Assembly: GCA_029855935.1 (NCBI GenBank)
Contig: JAGSHN010000005.1
Coordinates: 124,001 to 188,000 of the forward strand
From: Candidatus Thorarchaeota archaeon
Lineage (GTDB): Archaea; Asgardarchaeota; Thorarchaeia; Thorarchaeales; Thorarchaeaceae
DNA: 64,000 nt
Reading direction: 5' to 3'
The notes below the pieces were generated by a model. The model was not told the DNA's origin and ran no database searches. It worked only from the letters and a program-made list of their open reading frames with translations. Numbering within the stretch: position 1 is the stretch's first letter; each line of letters starts with the position of its first letter. Below are positions 8,427 to 16,314 of this stretch, in pieces. A program made the translations under genes and the position numbers.

Positions 8427-9485
8427 TCATAAGAAACGTATGTACTCTTGACCAGCGCCCTTCATCGTCCCGACCATCACCTGATATAGCGGCTCAGAGT
8501 CAGAACGTGGGACTTTGTCTACTCGTTGAAGCATGCCACAGACCTCGATTCTGTCCCCAGAGCGTAACAGACCGCGATATGCGCCCTCGTAAATCATCAG
8601 TCGGGTCACACGGAACGGGTGAATCAATTCTATCGGGTCTGAGATACCATAGAGAATCGACGGGAGAAAGATGCTGAACGTGTCATCGTGTATCGTCATC
8701 ACGGTCCGAATGGGCTGCGGGGACACGTTTCTGTACACCTCCGACCCGTGCAAAATCGGAGCCTCGTCAGGCATGAGAATTGGAGTGACACCGATGGAGA
8801 AGCCGTCGATACACAATGCTCTGCGACGCTCAAACAGGGTCTGAAGGTCACTCATAGTCAGATGGGTTGATCGCCCCAGCAGCCTCTGCTTTGATCTCAC
8901 CCACTCAGACTCTGGCCGTAGTTCGATGTAGGGCGCCTCTTCGGCCAATGTGTCATAGCCGTGCTCAAGGCGCCAACCGTTCTCCAAACCGTAGACATTC
9001 ATATTGACATCGGAGATTTCAGGGTCGTGAGCATTCCAGGCGACACTACCACCGACACCAATCCGTTCGAGCGGGATGTGTAGAACATCGTGTATGGCCT
9101 CAGCAAGACGCAGGGCTCGTTTCTCCAGAATGTCGGCGGGTCCATTCTTGACTATCGACTCCAGACGGCGATCGGGTAGAAAGTAGGAGGAGATGCTGGA
9201 CACGTGTATCTCGGGCAGTACTGTGCCAAAGTGCGAGTCGTAACGGAGAAAGTCCCTGGGGATTTGACTCTCCGCGGAGATCACAGACTCGACACCGCCC
9301 CAGAAGACCCGACGATATGTCTTGCCGGAGGACCTCCAGCGACCTCCCTCGTCGGGAACATACTTCAGGAACACCAGTACATGCTGCGGCGGTTGAATAT
9401 GACCAAGAACCGTATATACGCAGCCCTCACCATCTTGGACAATATCGCGGTCACGAAACCAGTTCAGTCTCTCCGTCAACACCAA
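8427..9485 (-). CDS. Predicted nucleotidyltransferase-like archaeal protein (COG1665-like)
   Basis: A 352-residue protein whose N-terminus (RDRDIVQDGEGCVYTVLGH, then LKYVPDEGGRW) and central GVGGSVAWNAHDPEISDVN resemble an archaeal family labelled predicted nucleotidyltransferase. The central motif fits the GS-x(n)-SD-x-D pattern of polymerase-beta-like transferases, but the second acidic residue is Asn (SDVN), so metal binding may be impaired. The C-terminal half (about 250-350) contains beta-rich segments of unknown role. The TTG at 9485 is tentative; GTG 9482 is equally possible. Substrate unknown. Confidence 0.6.
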   Translation of the reverse strand: MVLTERLNWFRDRDIVQDGEGCVYTVLGHIQPPQHVLVFLKYVPDEGGRWRSSGKTYRRVFWGGVESVISAESQIPRDFLRYDSHFGTVLPEIHVSSISSYFLPDRRLESIVKNGPADILEKRALRLAEAIHDVLHIPLERIGVGGSVAWNAHDPEISDVNMNVYGLENGWRLEHGYDTLAEEAPYIELRPESEWVRSKQRLLGRSTHLTMSDLQTLFERRRALCIDGFSIGVTPILMPDEAPILHGSEVYRNVSPQPIRTVMTIHDDTFSIFLPSILYGISDPIELIHPFRVTRLMIYEGAYRGLLRSGDRIEVCGMLQRVDKVPRSDSEPLYQVMVGTMKGAGQEYIRFL

Positions 9486-9552
9486 TCACGCCAGTCTTGC
9501 CAGTGAGAAACGTAGATAGGGAACAGCCTCCTGCGTTCCAGTGTGTAAGCTG

Positions 9553-10761
9553 ATGAGAATTCTCCACTTATGTGATAGTATTAATCCAGCGGGTCTCGGA
9601 GGTTACGAGTCATATCTGCGAACACTCGCGAAACGATTGACACATCTAGGCCATGAAACAATGATTGTGACTCAGACGTCAGGCAGGAATCTACCTCGAA
9701 GAGAGGAACTGCCCACGCACACAATCATCAGACTGGATGGCAATCTACTGGAGGCAAGAAAGTGGGAGTTTCTGGAGTTGCCACCTGCAGAGAGAGAGGA
9801 GGTGGTAGATGACCTCTTTGCCAGCGACGACTTGGAGAGAAATGTGGACCTGCTTGTCACCGAGCTTGACAACGTACTCGAGGAAATTCAGCCGGATGTG
9901 ATACACGCTCACAGCACCTATGTCGTGTTCAATCGCGTACTTGAAACTATGAGGGAGCATTATCACATTCAGACGCCACTGGTATTGACAGTCCACGGGC
10001 TTCCCAAGCCGTTGATACTGCCTAGCGGTGAGAACACGACCGACTATGAGCAACTTGCAACGCACTGTCCCTTCGATGTGGTGTATGGAGTCAGTAAGCA
10101 TGTGACAGCCAGCCTCGAGAAACACCTCAGATCGGACATTCGGATTGAAGCAATGTATCTCGGCGTGGACGCGGAACTCTTCAGTCCTGGAGAAGACTAT
10201 GGCAGTCGGTGGGACTTGGTATTCGCGGGGCGAATCGAGAAGGTGAAGGGAGTCGATCTGTTCCCCGATATGCTCAGGCTCCTGAGCAAGAAGAACCCCA
10301 GGATGAGTATGGCAATCACAGGTGCGGGCAGCTATGAGGAACAACTGCGCGCCGACCTTGAGAGCACTGGCACAATCGACATGGTCACATTCCTTGGTGT
10401 CGTAGACTGGGATGATGTGCCCCGAGCAATCAACTCCTCTCAGGTGTTCCTGTATCCATCGAGGAGAGAGCCATTTGGGCTCGCAATTGTAGAAGCTATG
10501 GCCTGTGAGAGAGCCGTTGTCTCATCAGACATCTTTGGCCCCACAGAGATAATCACACCTAACAAGGATGGAATGCTGGTTCGCCCAGATGACCCAAGAG
10601 TTCTTGCCGAAACCGTGTGGTGGTTGATGACACACGAACGCAAGCGTAGGATGATTGGAGCAGCAGCACGCCAGACGGTCCTCCAGCGCTTCGATATAGA
10701 TAGACACGTCAGACTGCTCCTATGTAAGTATGAGAAGATGAGAGATGGGGTGGGCAAGTGA
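9553..10761 (+). CDS. GT4-family glycosyltransferase
   Basis: A 402-residue GT-B glycosyltransferase. The N-terminal lobe shows GLGGYESYLRTLAKRL and DVIHAHS. The C-terminal lobe shows FAGRIEKVKGVDLF and the donor-binding EPFGLAIVEAMAC with the E-x7-E pattern of GT4 enzymes. There is no membrane segment, so it is probably cytosolic or peripheral. Acceptor and donor are unknown; glycan assembly for N-glycosylation is a guess supported only by aglB elsewhere in the window. ATG 9553 is preferred to a GTG at 9541. Confidence 0.85.
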   Translation: MRILHLCDSINPAGLGGYESYLRTLAKRLTHLGHETMIVTQTSGRNLPRREELPTHTIIRLDGNLLEARKWEFLELPPAEREEVVDDLFASDDLERNVDLLVTELDNVLEEIQPDVIHAHSTYVVFNRVLETMREHYHIQTPLVLTVHGLPKPLILPSGENTTDYEQLATHCPFDVVYGVSKHVTASLEKHLRSDIRIEAMYLGVDAELFSPGEDYGSRWDLVFAGRIEKVKGVDLFPDMLRLLSKKNPRMSMAITGAGSYEEQLRADLESTGTIDMVTFLGVVDWDDVPRAINSSQVFLYPSRREPFGLAIVEAMACERAVVSSDIFGPTEIITPNKDGMLVRPDDPRVLAETVWWLMTHERKRRMIGAAARQTVLQRFDIDRHVRLLLCKYEKMRDGVGK

Positions 10762-10807
10762 GGGGCGAGATCCCCTCACTCGCGGGGCTAGAGGTCTTGA
10801 TGTTGGC

Positions 10808-11458
10808 TTATATTCGCTTCTTGCAGAAGAACCAGTCAGCGCAGTCATATCCTTCTCTCAGCCGCTTCTCAGCCTCTTCCGCGGTCTGGGGAGGAGGAAC
10901 AATGACTTCATCGCCGGGCTGCCAGTTCGCAGGAGTCGCGACACCGTACTTGTCGGACACCTGGAATGCGTCTATGGCCCGGAGAATCTCCTGCATATTG
11001 CGACCATTGCTGAGGGGGTAGTAAATCAATGCCCTCAGCTTGAACTCAGGATCTATGAAGAAGACGGCACGCACAGCCGCTGTTGAGCTCTGGGCGGGAT
11101 GTATCATTCCGTACTTTCGGGCGACATTCATACTGAGGTCCTCGATTATGGGGAATGGGATGTCTTTGCCCAGCTTCTCGCGAATTGTGCGTGTCCAGGC
11201 GATATGGGAATAGATGCTGTCAATGCTGAGGCCAATGAGCTTCACATTTCGTTTTCGAAGCTCGTCATAGATATCAGCGAAAGCCATGAACTCTGTCGTG
11301 CAGACTGGTGTGAAGTCAGCAGGATGAGAGAAGAGTATGACCCAGCTGCCCTTCGCCCATTCTGAGAACTTGATTCGACCATGGGTTGTGTTCGCCTCGA
11401 AGTCAGGAACCTCTTCGCCTATCAGTAGCATTCTTCTTTCCGATTCTTGTGATTCCAT
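10808..11458 (-). CDS. Peroxiredoxin, ApTPx/Prx6-like
   Basis: Thiol peroxidase for H2O2 and organic peroxides. The peroxidatic Cys53 lies in [10 protein letters not shown]. The long C-terminal arm carries Cys206 and Cys212 (DCADWFFC), matching the extra cysteine pair of the archaeal ApTPx type. The length of 216 is normal. ATG 11458 is preceded by AAGGTGAG, a good ribosome binding site; a GTG at 11467 falls inside that site. The gene is divergent from a Fur-family regulator, suggesting peroxide-responsive control. Confidence 0.93.
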   Translation of the reverse strand: MESQESERRMLLIGEEVPDFEANTTHGRIKFSEWAKGSWVILFSHPADFTPVCTTEFMAFADIYDELRKRNVKLIGLSIDSIYSHIAWTRTIREKLGKDIPFPIIEDLSMNVARKYGMIHPAQSSTAAVRAVFFIDPEFKLRALIYYPLSNGRNMQEILRAIDAFQVSDKYGVATPANWQPGDEVIVPPPQTAEEAEKRLREGYDCADWFFCKKRI

Positions 11459-11504
11459 GAGTCTCACCTTGTAGGGAATATTGATTACAATTCCCTGGAT
11501 TAAT

Positions 11505-11519
11505 TTAGAATCATTCGTA
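11505..11519. promoter_or_regulatory. Candidate Per-box-like operator between prx and the Fur-family gene
   Basis: The 15-mer TTAGAATCATTCGTA matches about 10 of 14 defined positions of the bacterial Per box and contains the exact inverted core GAAT-C-ATTC. It lies in the 135-base divergent gap, just downstream of a possible peroxiredoxin TATA (CTTAAATA on the minus strand). Assignment rests on resemblance and position only. Confidence 0.35.
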
Positions 11520-11593
11520 TTTAAGGGTTATTATGTATAAAAACGCCATTAAAAGAAGAGTTTTATTGATTCGTGTGTCAGTCAATTGTGACA

Positions 11594-12055
11594 ATGAGGC
11601 TCACGAGGAAAGAGATTGCAGAGATGATTAGAAGTAGAGGCTATCGAGCCACACCTCAGAGGGTGGCCATTTACGAGGCCGTGTGGAGAGCAGGCTCTCA
11701 CCCGACAGTGGCCGAGATCTACGAGTATGCCACGAAGAGCGATCCGTCGATAAGCCTCGCGACCGTATACAACACTCTGCATCTGCTTGAGGAGATAGGG
11801 CTCGTCCAAGAGCTGAGTGCAAGGGACGGGTCTGCTAGGTACGACCCCGACGTCCATTTCCATATCAACATAGTCTGTCGGTCGTGTGGAAAAGTCGTTG
11901 ACTACGAGTACAAACCACTCGACAAGCTTGCGAAGGACATACAGGAGGTAACTGGATTCGGAATCACCGTACCTGTGTTTGAGGTAAAGGGACTATGTAG
12001 TGACTGTAGAGCGGAAAATCAAGAGACGGCGATAGCCTCAGTCAGAGAGATGTAG
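11594..12055 (+). CDS. Fur/PerR-family metal-dependent repressor
   Basis: A 153-residue winged-helix regulator. The DNA-binding domain includes RGYRATPQRVAIYEAVW and LATVYNTLHLLEEIGLVQEL. The C-terminal dimerisation domain has the histidine-rich HFHINIVCRSCG and a second pair CSDC, giving the two CxxC structural zinc sites. The divergent peroxiredoxin gene points to a PerR-like role, but the regulatory-site ligands cannot settle Fe versus peroxide sensing. ATG 11594 is preferred over a GTG at 11573. Confidence 0.9.
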   Translation: MRLTRKEIAEMIRSRGYRATPQRVAIYEAVWRAGSHPTVAEIYEYATKSDPSISLATVYNTLHLLEEIGLVQELSARDGSARYDPDVHFHINIVCRSCGKVVDYEYKPLDKLAKDIQEVTGFGITVPVFEVKGLCSDCRAENQETAIASVREM

Positions 12056-12294
12056 CTCCGTTGCACACTTGGACATCACCATTCTCTTCTCAATGTATGA
12101 CCAAAGATGGGAGCGATTGAAAGGAGGCAGACGTATCCGCAGTTCCCCACTCGAAGCTGCCCCCCAGTGGCAGTGACTAGATTGGGCGCATACAAATGCT
12201 ACAGCAGTCCAGGCTGTCGGAGGATATGAGAACACTCTCGAACGCAATGCACTTGCGTCAACTCGCGACTGGAGATCAACAAGAAGAGAGATAA

Positions 12295-12395
12295 TGGCGG
12301 GCCAGGAGGGATTCGAACCCTCGACCAACAGGTGACTCCACTCCCGTATCGGGAACTTAAGAGCCTGTCGCTATACCTGGCTTAGCCACTGGCCC
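12295..12395 (-). tRNA. tRNA-Lys(CUU) with a 24-nt intron, CCA encoded
   Basis: Read on the minus strand from 12395: acceptor GGGCCAG/CTGGCCC, D stem GCTA/TAGC, anticodon stem ACAGG/CCTGT, T stem GAGGG/CCCTC with loop TTCGAAT, discriminator G and encoded CCA (12297-12295). The anticodon CTT follows U33. A 24-base intron at 12334-12357 sits at the canonical 37/38 position. The precursor folds into a regular bulge-helix-bulge: helix CTCT/GGAG, bulges TAA and TCA each cut after the second base, and a capping hairpin TCCCG/CGGGA. The spliced anticodon loop is CTCTTAA. Confidence 0.95.
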
Positions 12396-12419
12396 CTGCA
12401 CTTGGATGGCGGTCGTTCA

Positions 12420-12426
12420 ATTTATA
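12420..12426 (-). promoter_or_regulatory. TATA box of tRNA-Lys
   Basis: TATAAAT on the minus strand lies about 28 bases before the mature 5' end at 12395, a normal spacing for an archaeal tRNA promoter. The insertion sequence target site begins at 12435, only 8 bases further upstream. Confidence 0.6.
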
Positions 12427-12434
12427 GAGATTGC

Positions 12435-12443
12435 GGTGAGAAC
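12435..12443. repeat. Left copy of 9-bp target-site duplication
   Basis: GGTGAGAAC directly precedes the left end of the insertion sequence and is repeated exactly at 13441-13449. An intact duplication implies a fairly recent insertion. Confidence 0.93.
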
Positions 12444-13440
12444 GGCTCTGTGGAAAAAGTCGATGACGTAATACAAAGTGATGTGACCAGACTGACTGTA
12501 TCTCACAATCTATGTCCTACTACAGATCATACGGTACAGCCAAGTCTCGTCACACTCTATTCTTGCTTGAGGAACTTATCAAGCTTAGTGTTATGGTACC
12601 GACTCGAAGTTCCAACTTTGGCAGACCCCCAGACTCTCCACTCCCCGTCCTCTTTGTTCTTCTGGGTCTCAAGTTCGACTCAGGTCTCAGTTATCGGGAC
12701 TTTGTTGCTTGGCTCTCTCTCACCACTGCTCCTCCAACGACTTGGTCTTGAGCGTCCGCCCTCCTACTCACTTCTTCAGAAGACACTGAAGCGACTGGAC
12801 ACCCGCCTCCTCCACAGGATGTATCGGCTCCTCGCTCGGAGACACCCTCCGCCCAGAGACGTCGCAGTGGACTCCACAGGCTTCTCCCACTCCACCGGTG
12901 GGGAATGGATGGCCGTCCGGTTCAAAAAGACCCGCAGACGGCGATCTACGGCGCTTCACGCGATTGTGGACACCGACACCCTGATGATCCACGGGGCCAG
13001 GGTGAAGACGCGACCCGGCGGTGATGCAAGAGAGTTGATCCCACTCCTGAGGAGTGTACCTCATCAGCGTCTCGAGACCGTCTACGGGGACAAGGCCTAC
13101 ATCTCACGAGAGAACGTACAGGCCATCCATGATCTGGGGGCCTATCCGTGTATCGAACCGAGGAGGGGGATGAGAGCCAGGTCCATAGGATACCGTGGCT
13201 ACAGGGAGTTGATCAGCGAATATAGACGAGATCCCGAGGGCTGGAAGAAGAGACACGACTATGGGAGGCGAGGCCTGGTGGAGACCGTATTTGGGATGAT
13301 GAGGGTGAGATTCACCGGGGGCCTGAGTTCAAGAAGACAGAGAGAACAGCGAAGAGAGTTGTTGATCAGAGTGATTCTGCACAACATAGAACGCCTGAAC
13401 ATTCTGGAGTGTGCCGGGAGGTGACTTTTTCCACAGGGCC
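12444..13440 (+). mobile_element. 997-bp insertion sequence, IS4/IS5-like DDE transposase group
   Basis: The element is bounded by 18-bp terminal inverted repeats (12444-12461 and 13423-13440) that differ at one position, sharing CTGTGGAAAAAGTC, and is flanked by 9-bp direct repeats. It carries one DDE transposase gene split by a frameshift. A 9-bp duplication occurs in some IS5-family subgroups; the exact family needs a database match. It landed just upstream of the tRNA-Lys promoter and upstream of glyA. Confidence 0.93.
12512..13424 (+). pseudogene. DDE transposase, disrupted by a +1 frameshift near 12715-12750
   Basis: The N-terminal part reads in one frame from ATG 12512 (MSYYRSYGTAKSRHTL to YRDFVAWLSLT) and stops at 12751. 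The protein continues in another frame from about 12725 (LLLQRLGLERPPSYS) to the stop at 13424, which lies in the right inverted repeat. Catalytic elements are in the second part: AVDSTGF (first Asp), YGDKAY (second Asp) and GLVETVFGMM (Glu). No A-rich slippery site is present; the crossover is a CTCTCTCT tract. It may be an inactivating indel, an unusual programmed frameshift, or a sequencing error. Confidence 0.85.
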
Positions 13441-13449
13441 GGTGAGAAC
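13441..13449. repeat. Right copy of 9-bp target-site duplication
   Basis: GGTGAGAAC directly follows the right end of the insertion sequence and equals the copy at 12435-12443. Confidence 0.93.
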
Positions 13450-13512
13450 TGTATCGTGGGAGCCTTGTGCACTGGTGGAACCTCTCGTTATTGTGTGCTG
13501 ATAGGACTGGGC

Positions 13513-13530
13513 ATATGACGGAAGTCATAT
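13513..13530. promoter_or_regulatory. 18-bp inverted repeat over the glyA promoter
   Basis: ATATGAC-GGAA-GTCATAT is a perfect 7-4-7 inverted repeat. Its right arm overlaps CATATAAC, the likely glyA TATA element, about 45 bases before the start codon. A protein bound here would block TBP, so it is a candidate repressor operator. Confidence 0.45.
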
Positions 13531-13575
13531 AACGGGGTTGCAATCATCGGCCGAATAGACGGTACGCGCAAGGGA

Positions 13576-14907
13576 GTGCCCAAAGTGACTGAGCACAAAG
13601 AATTGTATGACCGAGTATTTGGGCTCATTGAGAAACACGACCAATGGATGCACAACACAATCAATCTCATAGCATCGGAGAACGTTTCGTCGCCAGCGGT
13701 CAGGTCGGCCATTGTATGCGATTTTCGTGATAGATACGCAGAAGGATGGCCGGGCGAGAGAGTCTATGCGGGCTGCAGATACATTGACGAAGTGGAGCTC
13801 GTCTGCATAGACCTAGCGAAGAAGCTCTTCAGAGCCGAGTTCGCCGATGTTCGACCCGTGTCAGGAGTCGTGGCCAATCTGATGATGTACACGGCGTTCA
13901 TGGCGCCAGGCGACAGAATGATGGCATTGTCGATTGCACACGGGGGTCATATCTCCCACGCCAGGGGTAGTCTTGGTGGGACAGCAGGGGCAGTCCGTGG
14001 GCATAAGGTTCAGAACTGGGTGTTCGATGAAGCGGAATTCAACATCGATGTTGATGCCAGCATGAAGAAGATCAGGGGCCTCTTTCAGGATGGCAAGGAG
14101 GTCAAGTTTCTTCTCTTTGGCGGCAGTGTCTTCCTATTTCCGCACCCAGTCAAGGAGTTTCGTGATATAGCAGACGAGTACGGAATGCACATAGGATATG
14201 ACTCAGCTCATGTGTCGGGACTCATAGCAGGAGGAAAGTTCCAAGACCCCTTGAGAGAGGGCGCTGACGTTGTCACTGCATCGACACACAAGACCCTGCC
14301 CGGGCCGCAGCACGGAATTGTCCTCAGCAGGGAGGAATTCGCCGAGGCCATTAAGAGAGCAGCCTTCCCAGGGCTGATGAGCAATCATCATCTCCATAAC
14401 GTCGCAGGACTGGCCGTCGCACTCGCAGAGATGATGGAGTTCGGCAAGGACTACACTGCGCAGATATTGAAGAACGCTAGGGCTCTCGGTCAGGCACTGC
14501 ATGAGAGAGGTTGGAAGGTCGTAGCAGAGCACAAGGGATTCACGGAGTCCCATCAGATCCTAGTGGACATATCCGAGACACCGATGAAAGACGGGCGTAC
14601 GGTAGAGGAACAGCTCGAGCGCGCGAACATCGTCATCAACAGGAACCTATTGCCTTGGGATAAGAAGAGAGGACGAGACTACAAGAGACCAGGTGGAATC
14701 CGACTCGGGACAAGTGAGATGACGCGACTTGGAATGCGTAAGTCCGAGATGGAGGCGATTGCGGAGTTCATGACACGAGTCGTAATGCGTGGAGAGGATG
14801 TCACCAAGGTCGCAAAGGATGTTGCAGAGTTCCGGAAGGACTACCAGAGGGTGCACTACGCCTTTGATACAGAAACGCCCGCATATCAGCACCTGCGCTT
14901 CAAGTGA
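13576..14907 (+). CDS. glyA: Serine hydroxymethyltransferase
   Basis: PLP enzyme that interconverts serine and glycine while loading one-carbon units onto a pterin carrier. The 443-residue product shows NLIASENVSSPAVR, the PLP-lysine segment TASTHKTLPGPQHG and GGIRLGTSEMTRLG near the C-terminus. GTG 13576 follows a purine-rich AAGGGA. Folate/methanopterin and glycine cleavage genes lie 7-10 kb downstream. The mazG start overlaps its stop. Confidence 0.95.
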   Translation: MPKVTEHKELYDRVFGLIEKHDQWMHNTINLIASENVSSPAVRSAIVCDFRDRYAEGWPGERVYAGCRYIDEVELVCIDLAKKLFRAEFADVRPVSGVVANLMMYTAFMAPGDRMMALSIAHGGHISHARGSLGGTAGAVRGHKVQNWVFDEAEFNIDVDASMKKIRGLFQDGKEVKFLLFGGSVFLFPHPVKEFRDIADEYGMHIGYDSAHVSGLIAGGKFQDPLREGADVVTASTHKTLPGPQHGIVLSREEFAEAIKRAAFPGLMSNHHLHNVAGLAVALAEMMEFGKDYTAQILKNARALGQALHERGWKVVAEHKGFTESHQILVDISETPMKDGRTVEEQLERANIVINRNLLPWDKKRGRDYKRPGGIRLGTSEMTRLGMRKSEMEAIAEFMTRVVMRGEDVTKVAKDVAEFRKDYQRVHYAFDTETPAYQHLRFK

Positions 14908-14948
14908 TATCTCTGAGTCAGGACCGACCCCCAGAGAGAGGGATCCCT

Positions 14949-15245
14949 GTGGAAATTAGAGACGCCCAAGAGATGATGCGTAGAATATACTATGAGAGGG
15001 ACAGAGCACGTGGTATTGAACGCACCATGTTGAGGACGTTTCAGGAGCTCGGCGAGCTGAGCGACGCGATACTGAGAAAGTCGTCTCACGAGGAATTGGA
15101 GGCAGAGATGGCTGATGTCTTCGCGTGGCTCTGTTCCCTCGCAAATTTGATGGACATTGACCTAGGAGAAGTCCTCAGTCGGAAATATCCTAACTCGTGC
15201 TCTCGCTGTGGAAAATCACCCTGTGTCTGCAAGAACGAACCATAG
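14949..15245 (+). CDS. MazG-like nucleotide pyrophosphohydrolase with C-terminal Cys cluster
   Basis: A 98-residue all-alpha NTP-PPase. The metal-binding helices carry FQELGELSDAIL (ExxE-like) and EELEAEMADVFAWL (ExxxD). The tail CSRCGKSPCVC could bind zinc, as seen in several archaeal homologues. It probably hydrolyses aberrant nucleotides. GTG 14949 gives the family N-terminus; a GTG at 14904 overlapping the glyA stop would add 15 residues. Confidence 0.82.
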   Translation: MEIRDAQEMMRRIYYERDRARGIERTMLRTFQELGELSDAILRKSSHEELEAEMADVFAWLCSLANLMDIDLGEVLSRKYPNSCSRCGKSPCVCKNEP

Positions 15246-15335
15246 TCCGGCGCCGATGCTATGACTGGATGATACATGCTTGGAAAGGGTTAAAAGTAGA
15301 GGGAGGAGAGAGCCGTAGGCACGGAGGCCAATCTG

Positions 15336-15518
15336 ATGCCGAAGAGCAGCAAGAAGAGAAAGCGGAAGAAGGGCGAGGGCCCCATGCCCTCAGGCGGGGC
15401 GGGTCTGATCCGATTCTTTGAGGACGAGACCCCAGGAATCAAGATTGGCCCGACGCTCGTGGTTGTGTTCGCCGCGATTCTCATTATCGCGACAGTACTT
15501 GGTCATCTGTCCCCCTAG
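15336..15518 (+). CDS. Sec61-beta subunit of the protein translocase
   Basis: A 60-residue tail-anchored protein: basic N-terminus (KKRKRKKG), the conserved GLIRFFEDETPGIKIGP just before the membrane, and one transmembrane helix at about 38-57. This is the archaeal/eukaryotic Sec61-beta pattern. A TTAAAAG element near 15290 is a plausible TATA box. Confidence 0.93.
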   Translation: MPKSSKKRKRKKGEGPMPSGGAGLIRFFEDETPGIKIGPTLVVVFAAILIIATVLGHLSP

Positions 15519-15593
15519 TCCAAGCGACCCACGCCCCAAGAATTATAAAGAATCCAGTGACGGACCATTCGCTCTTGATGTGGTGAAACGTCA

Positions 15594-15875
15594 ATGAAGA
15601 TGCGTGCTACAATTAACCGATACTGTCCCAGATGCAGGACATACACTGAACACGCCGTTTCGCTCTACAAAAAGGGGAAGGATAGATCGAGAGCACAGGG
15701 CGCCAGAAGGATGGCGCGTAAGACAAAGGGGTATGGCTCTTTTCCGAAGCCCATTCAGAAGAGGTTTGCCAAGACGACGAAAAAAGTCATGCTCAAGTAC
15801 AAGTGCAAAGAGTGCGGATATATTGTCCAGTCCAGGGGAATGAGACTGAAGAAGATAGAGATTCAGCGTACGTAG
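15594..15875 (+). CDS. rpl44e: Ribosomal protein L44e
   Basis: A 93-residue large-subunit protein with a CPRC pair at the N-terminus (RYCPRCRTYTEH) and a CKECGY pair near residue 75, forming the zinc ribbon, joined by the basic GKDRSRAQGARRMARKTKGYG stretch. It opens the conserved L44e-S27e-aIF2alpha-Nop10 run. AATTATAAAG near 15540 is a likely TATA box. Confidence 0.96.
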   Translation: MKMRATINRYCPRCRTYTEHAVSLYKKGKDRSRAQGARRMARKTKGYGSFPKPIQKRFAKTTKKVMLKYKCKECGYIVQSRGMRLKKIEIQRT

Positions 15876-16065
15876 CCCCTGCCGTCAACTCTGTGGAACT
15901 GGACCACAGGACATAGCGTAACGTGTCAGTCGCAGACTAAGGATTCTCGCTCGCTGATGTCGACTGGCTGCTGGTGATAGAGATACAGTTATAATGGCAC
16001 CCATTCGCACTGGGTGTAGACCTCCGGACGGGCCTCGTTCTACGTTGAGGCAATACACGAGTCAA

Positions 16066-16278
16066 GTGGTGATAGAGTTGACAAAGAAGGAGATAGTTGA
16101 GCAGCCGCGATCGCGGTTTCTACGAGTTCAATGTCTCGACTGCGAGAATGAGCAGATCATCTTCGACCATGCCACAACAGAGGTGAAATGCCTTAAGTGC
16201 GGGAAGGTGCTTGCCAAACCCGCGGGCGGTAAGGCCAAGCTTCAGCCCATAGCCAGAGAGATCGAAGTCCTTCCATAG
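16066..16278 (+). CDS. rps27e: Ribosomal protein S27e
   Basis: A 70-residue small-subunit zinc-ribbon protein with PRSRFLRVQCLDC, then VKCLKCGKVLAKP. Starts at 16066 or 16069 (adjacent GTG codons) give the usual length. The frame is open further upstream, but a TATA-like GTTATAAT at 15986 implies transcription begins near 16015, consistent with the later start. Confidence 0.94.
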   Translation: MVIELTKKEIVEQPRSRFLRVQCLDCENEQIIFDHATTEVKCLKCGKVLAKPAGGKAKLQPIAREIEVLP

Positions 16279-16314
16279 GAGAATGGGTACACTCCCGGCG
16301 GGAGGCGTCATACG

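Noticed and set aside
9745-10344. 199-residue minus-strand frame
   Set aside because: It is antisense to the GT4 glycosyltransferase and has no protein-family signature.
12402-12511. Transposase frame extended upstream from a TTG at 12402
   Set aside because: This start lies outside the insertion sequence and the extra residues are not transposase-like; the true N-terminus is in the other frame from 12512.
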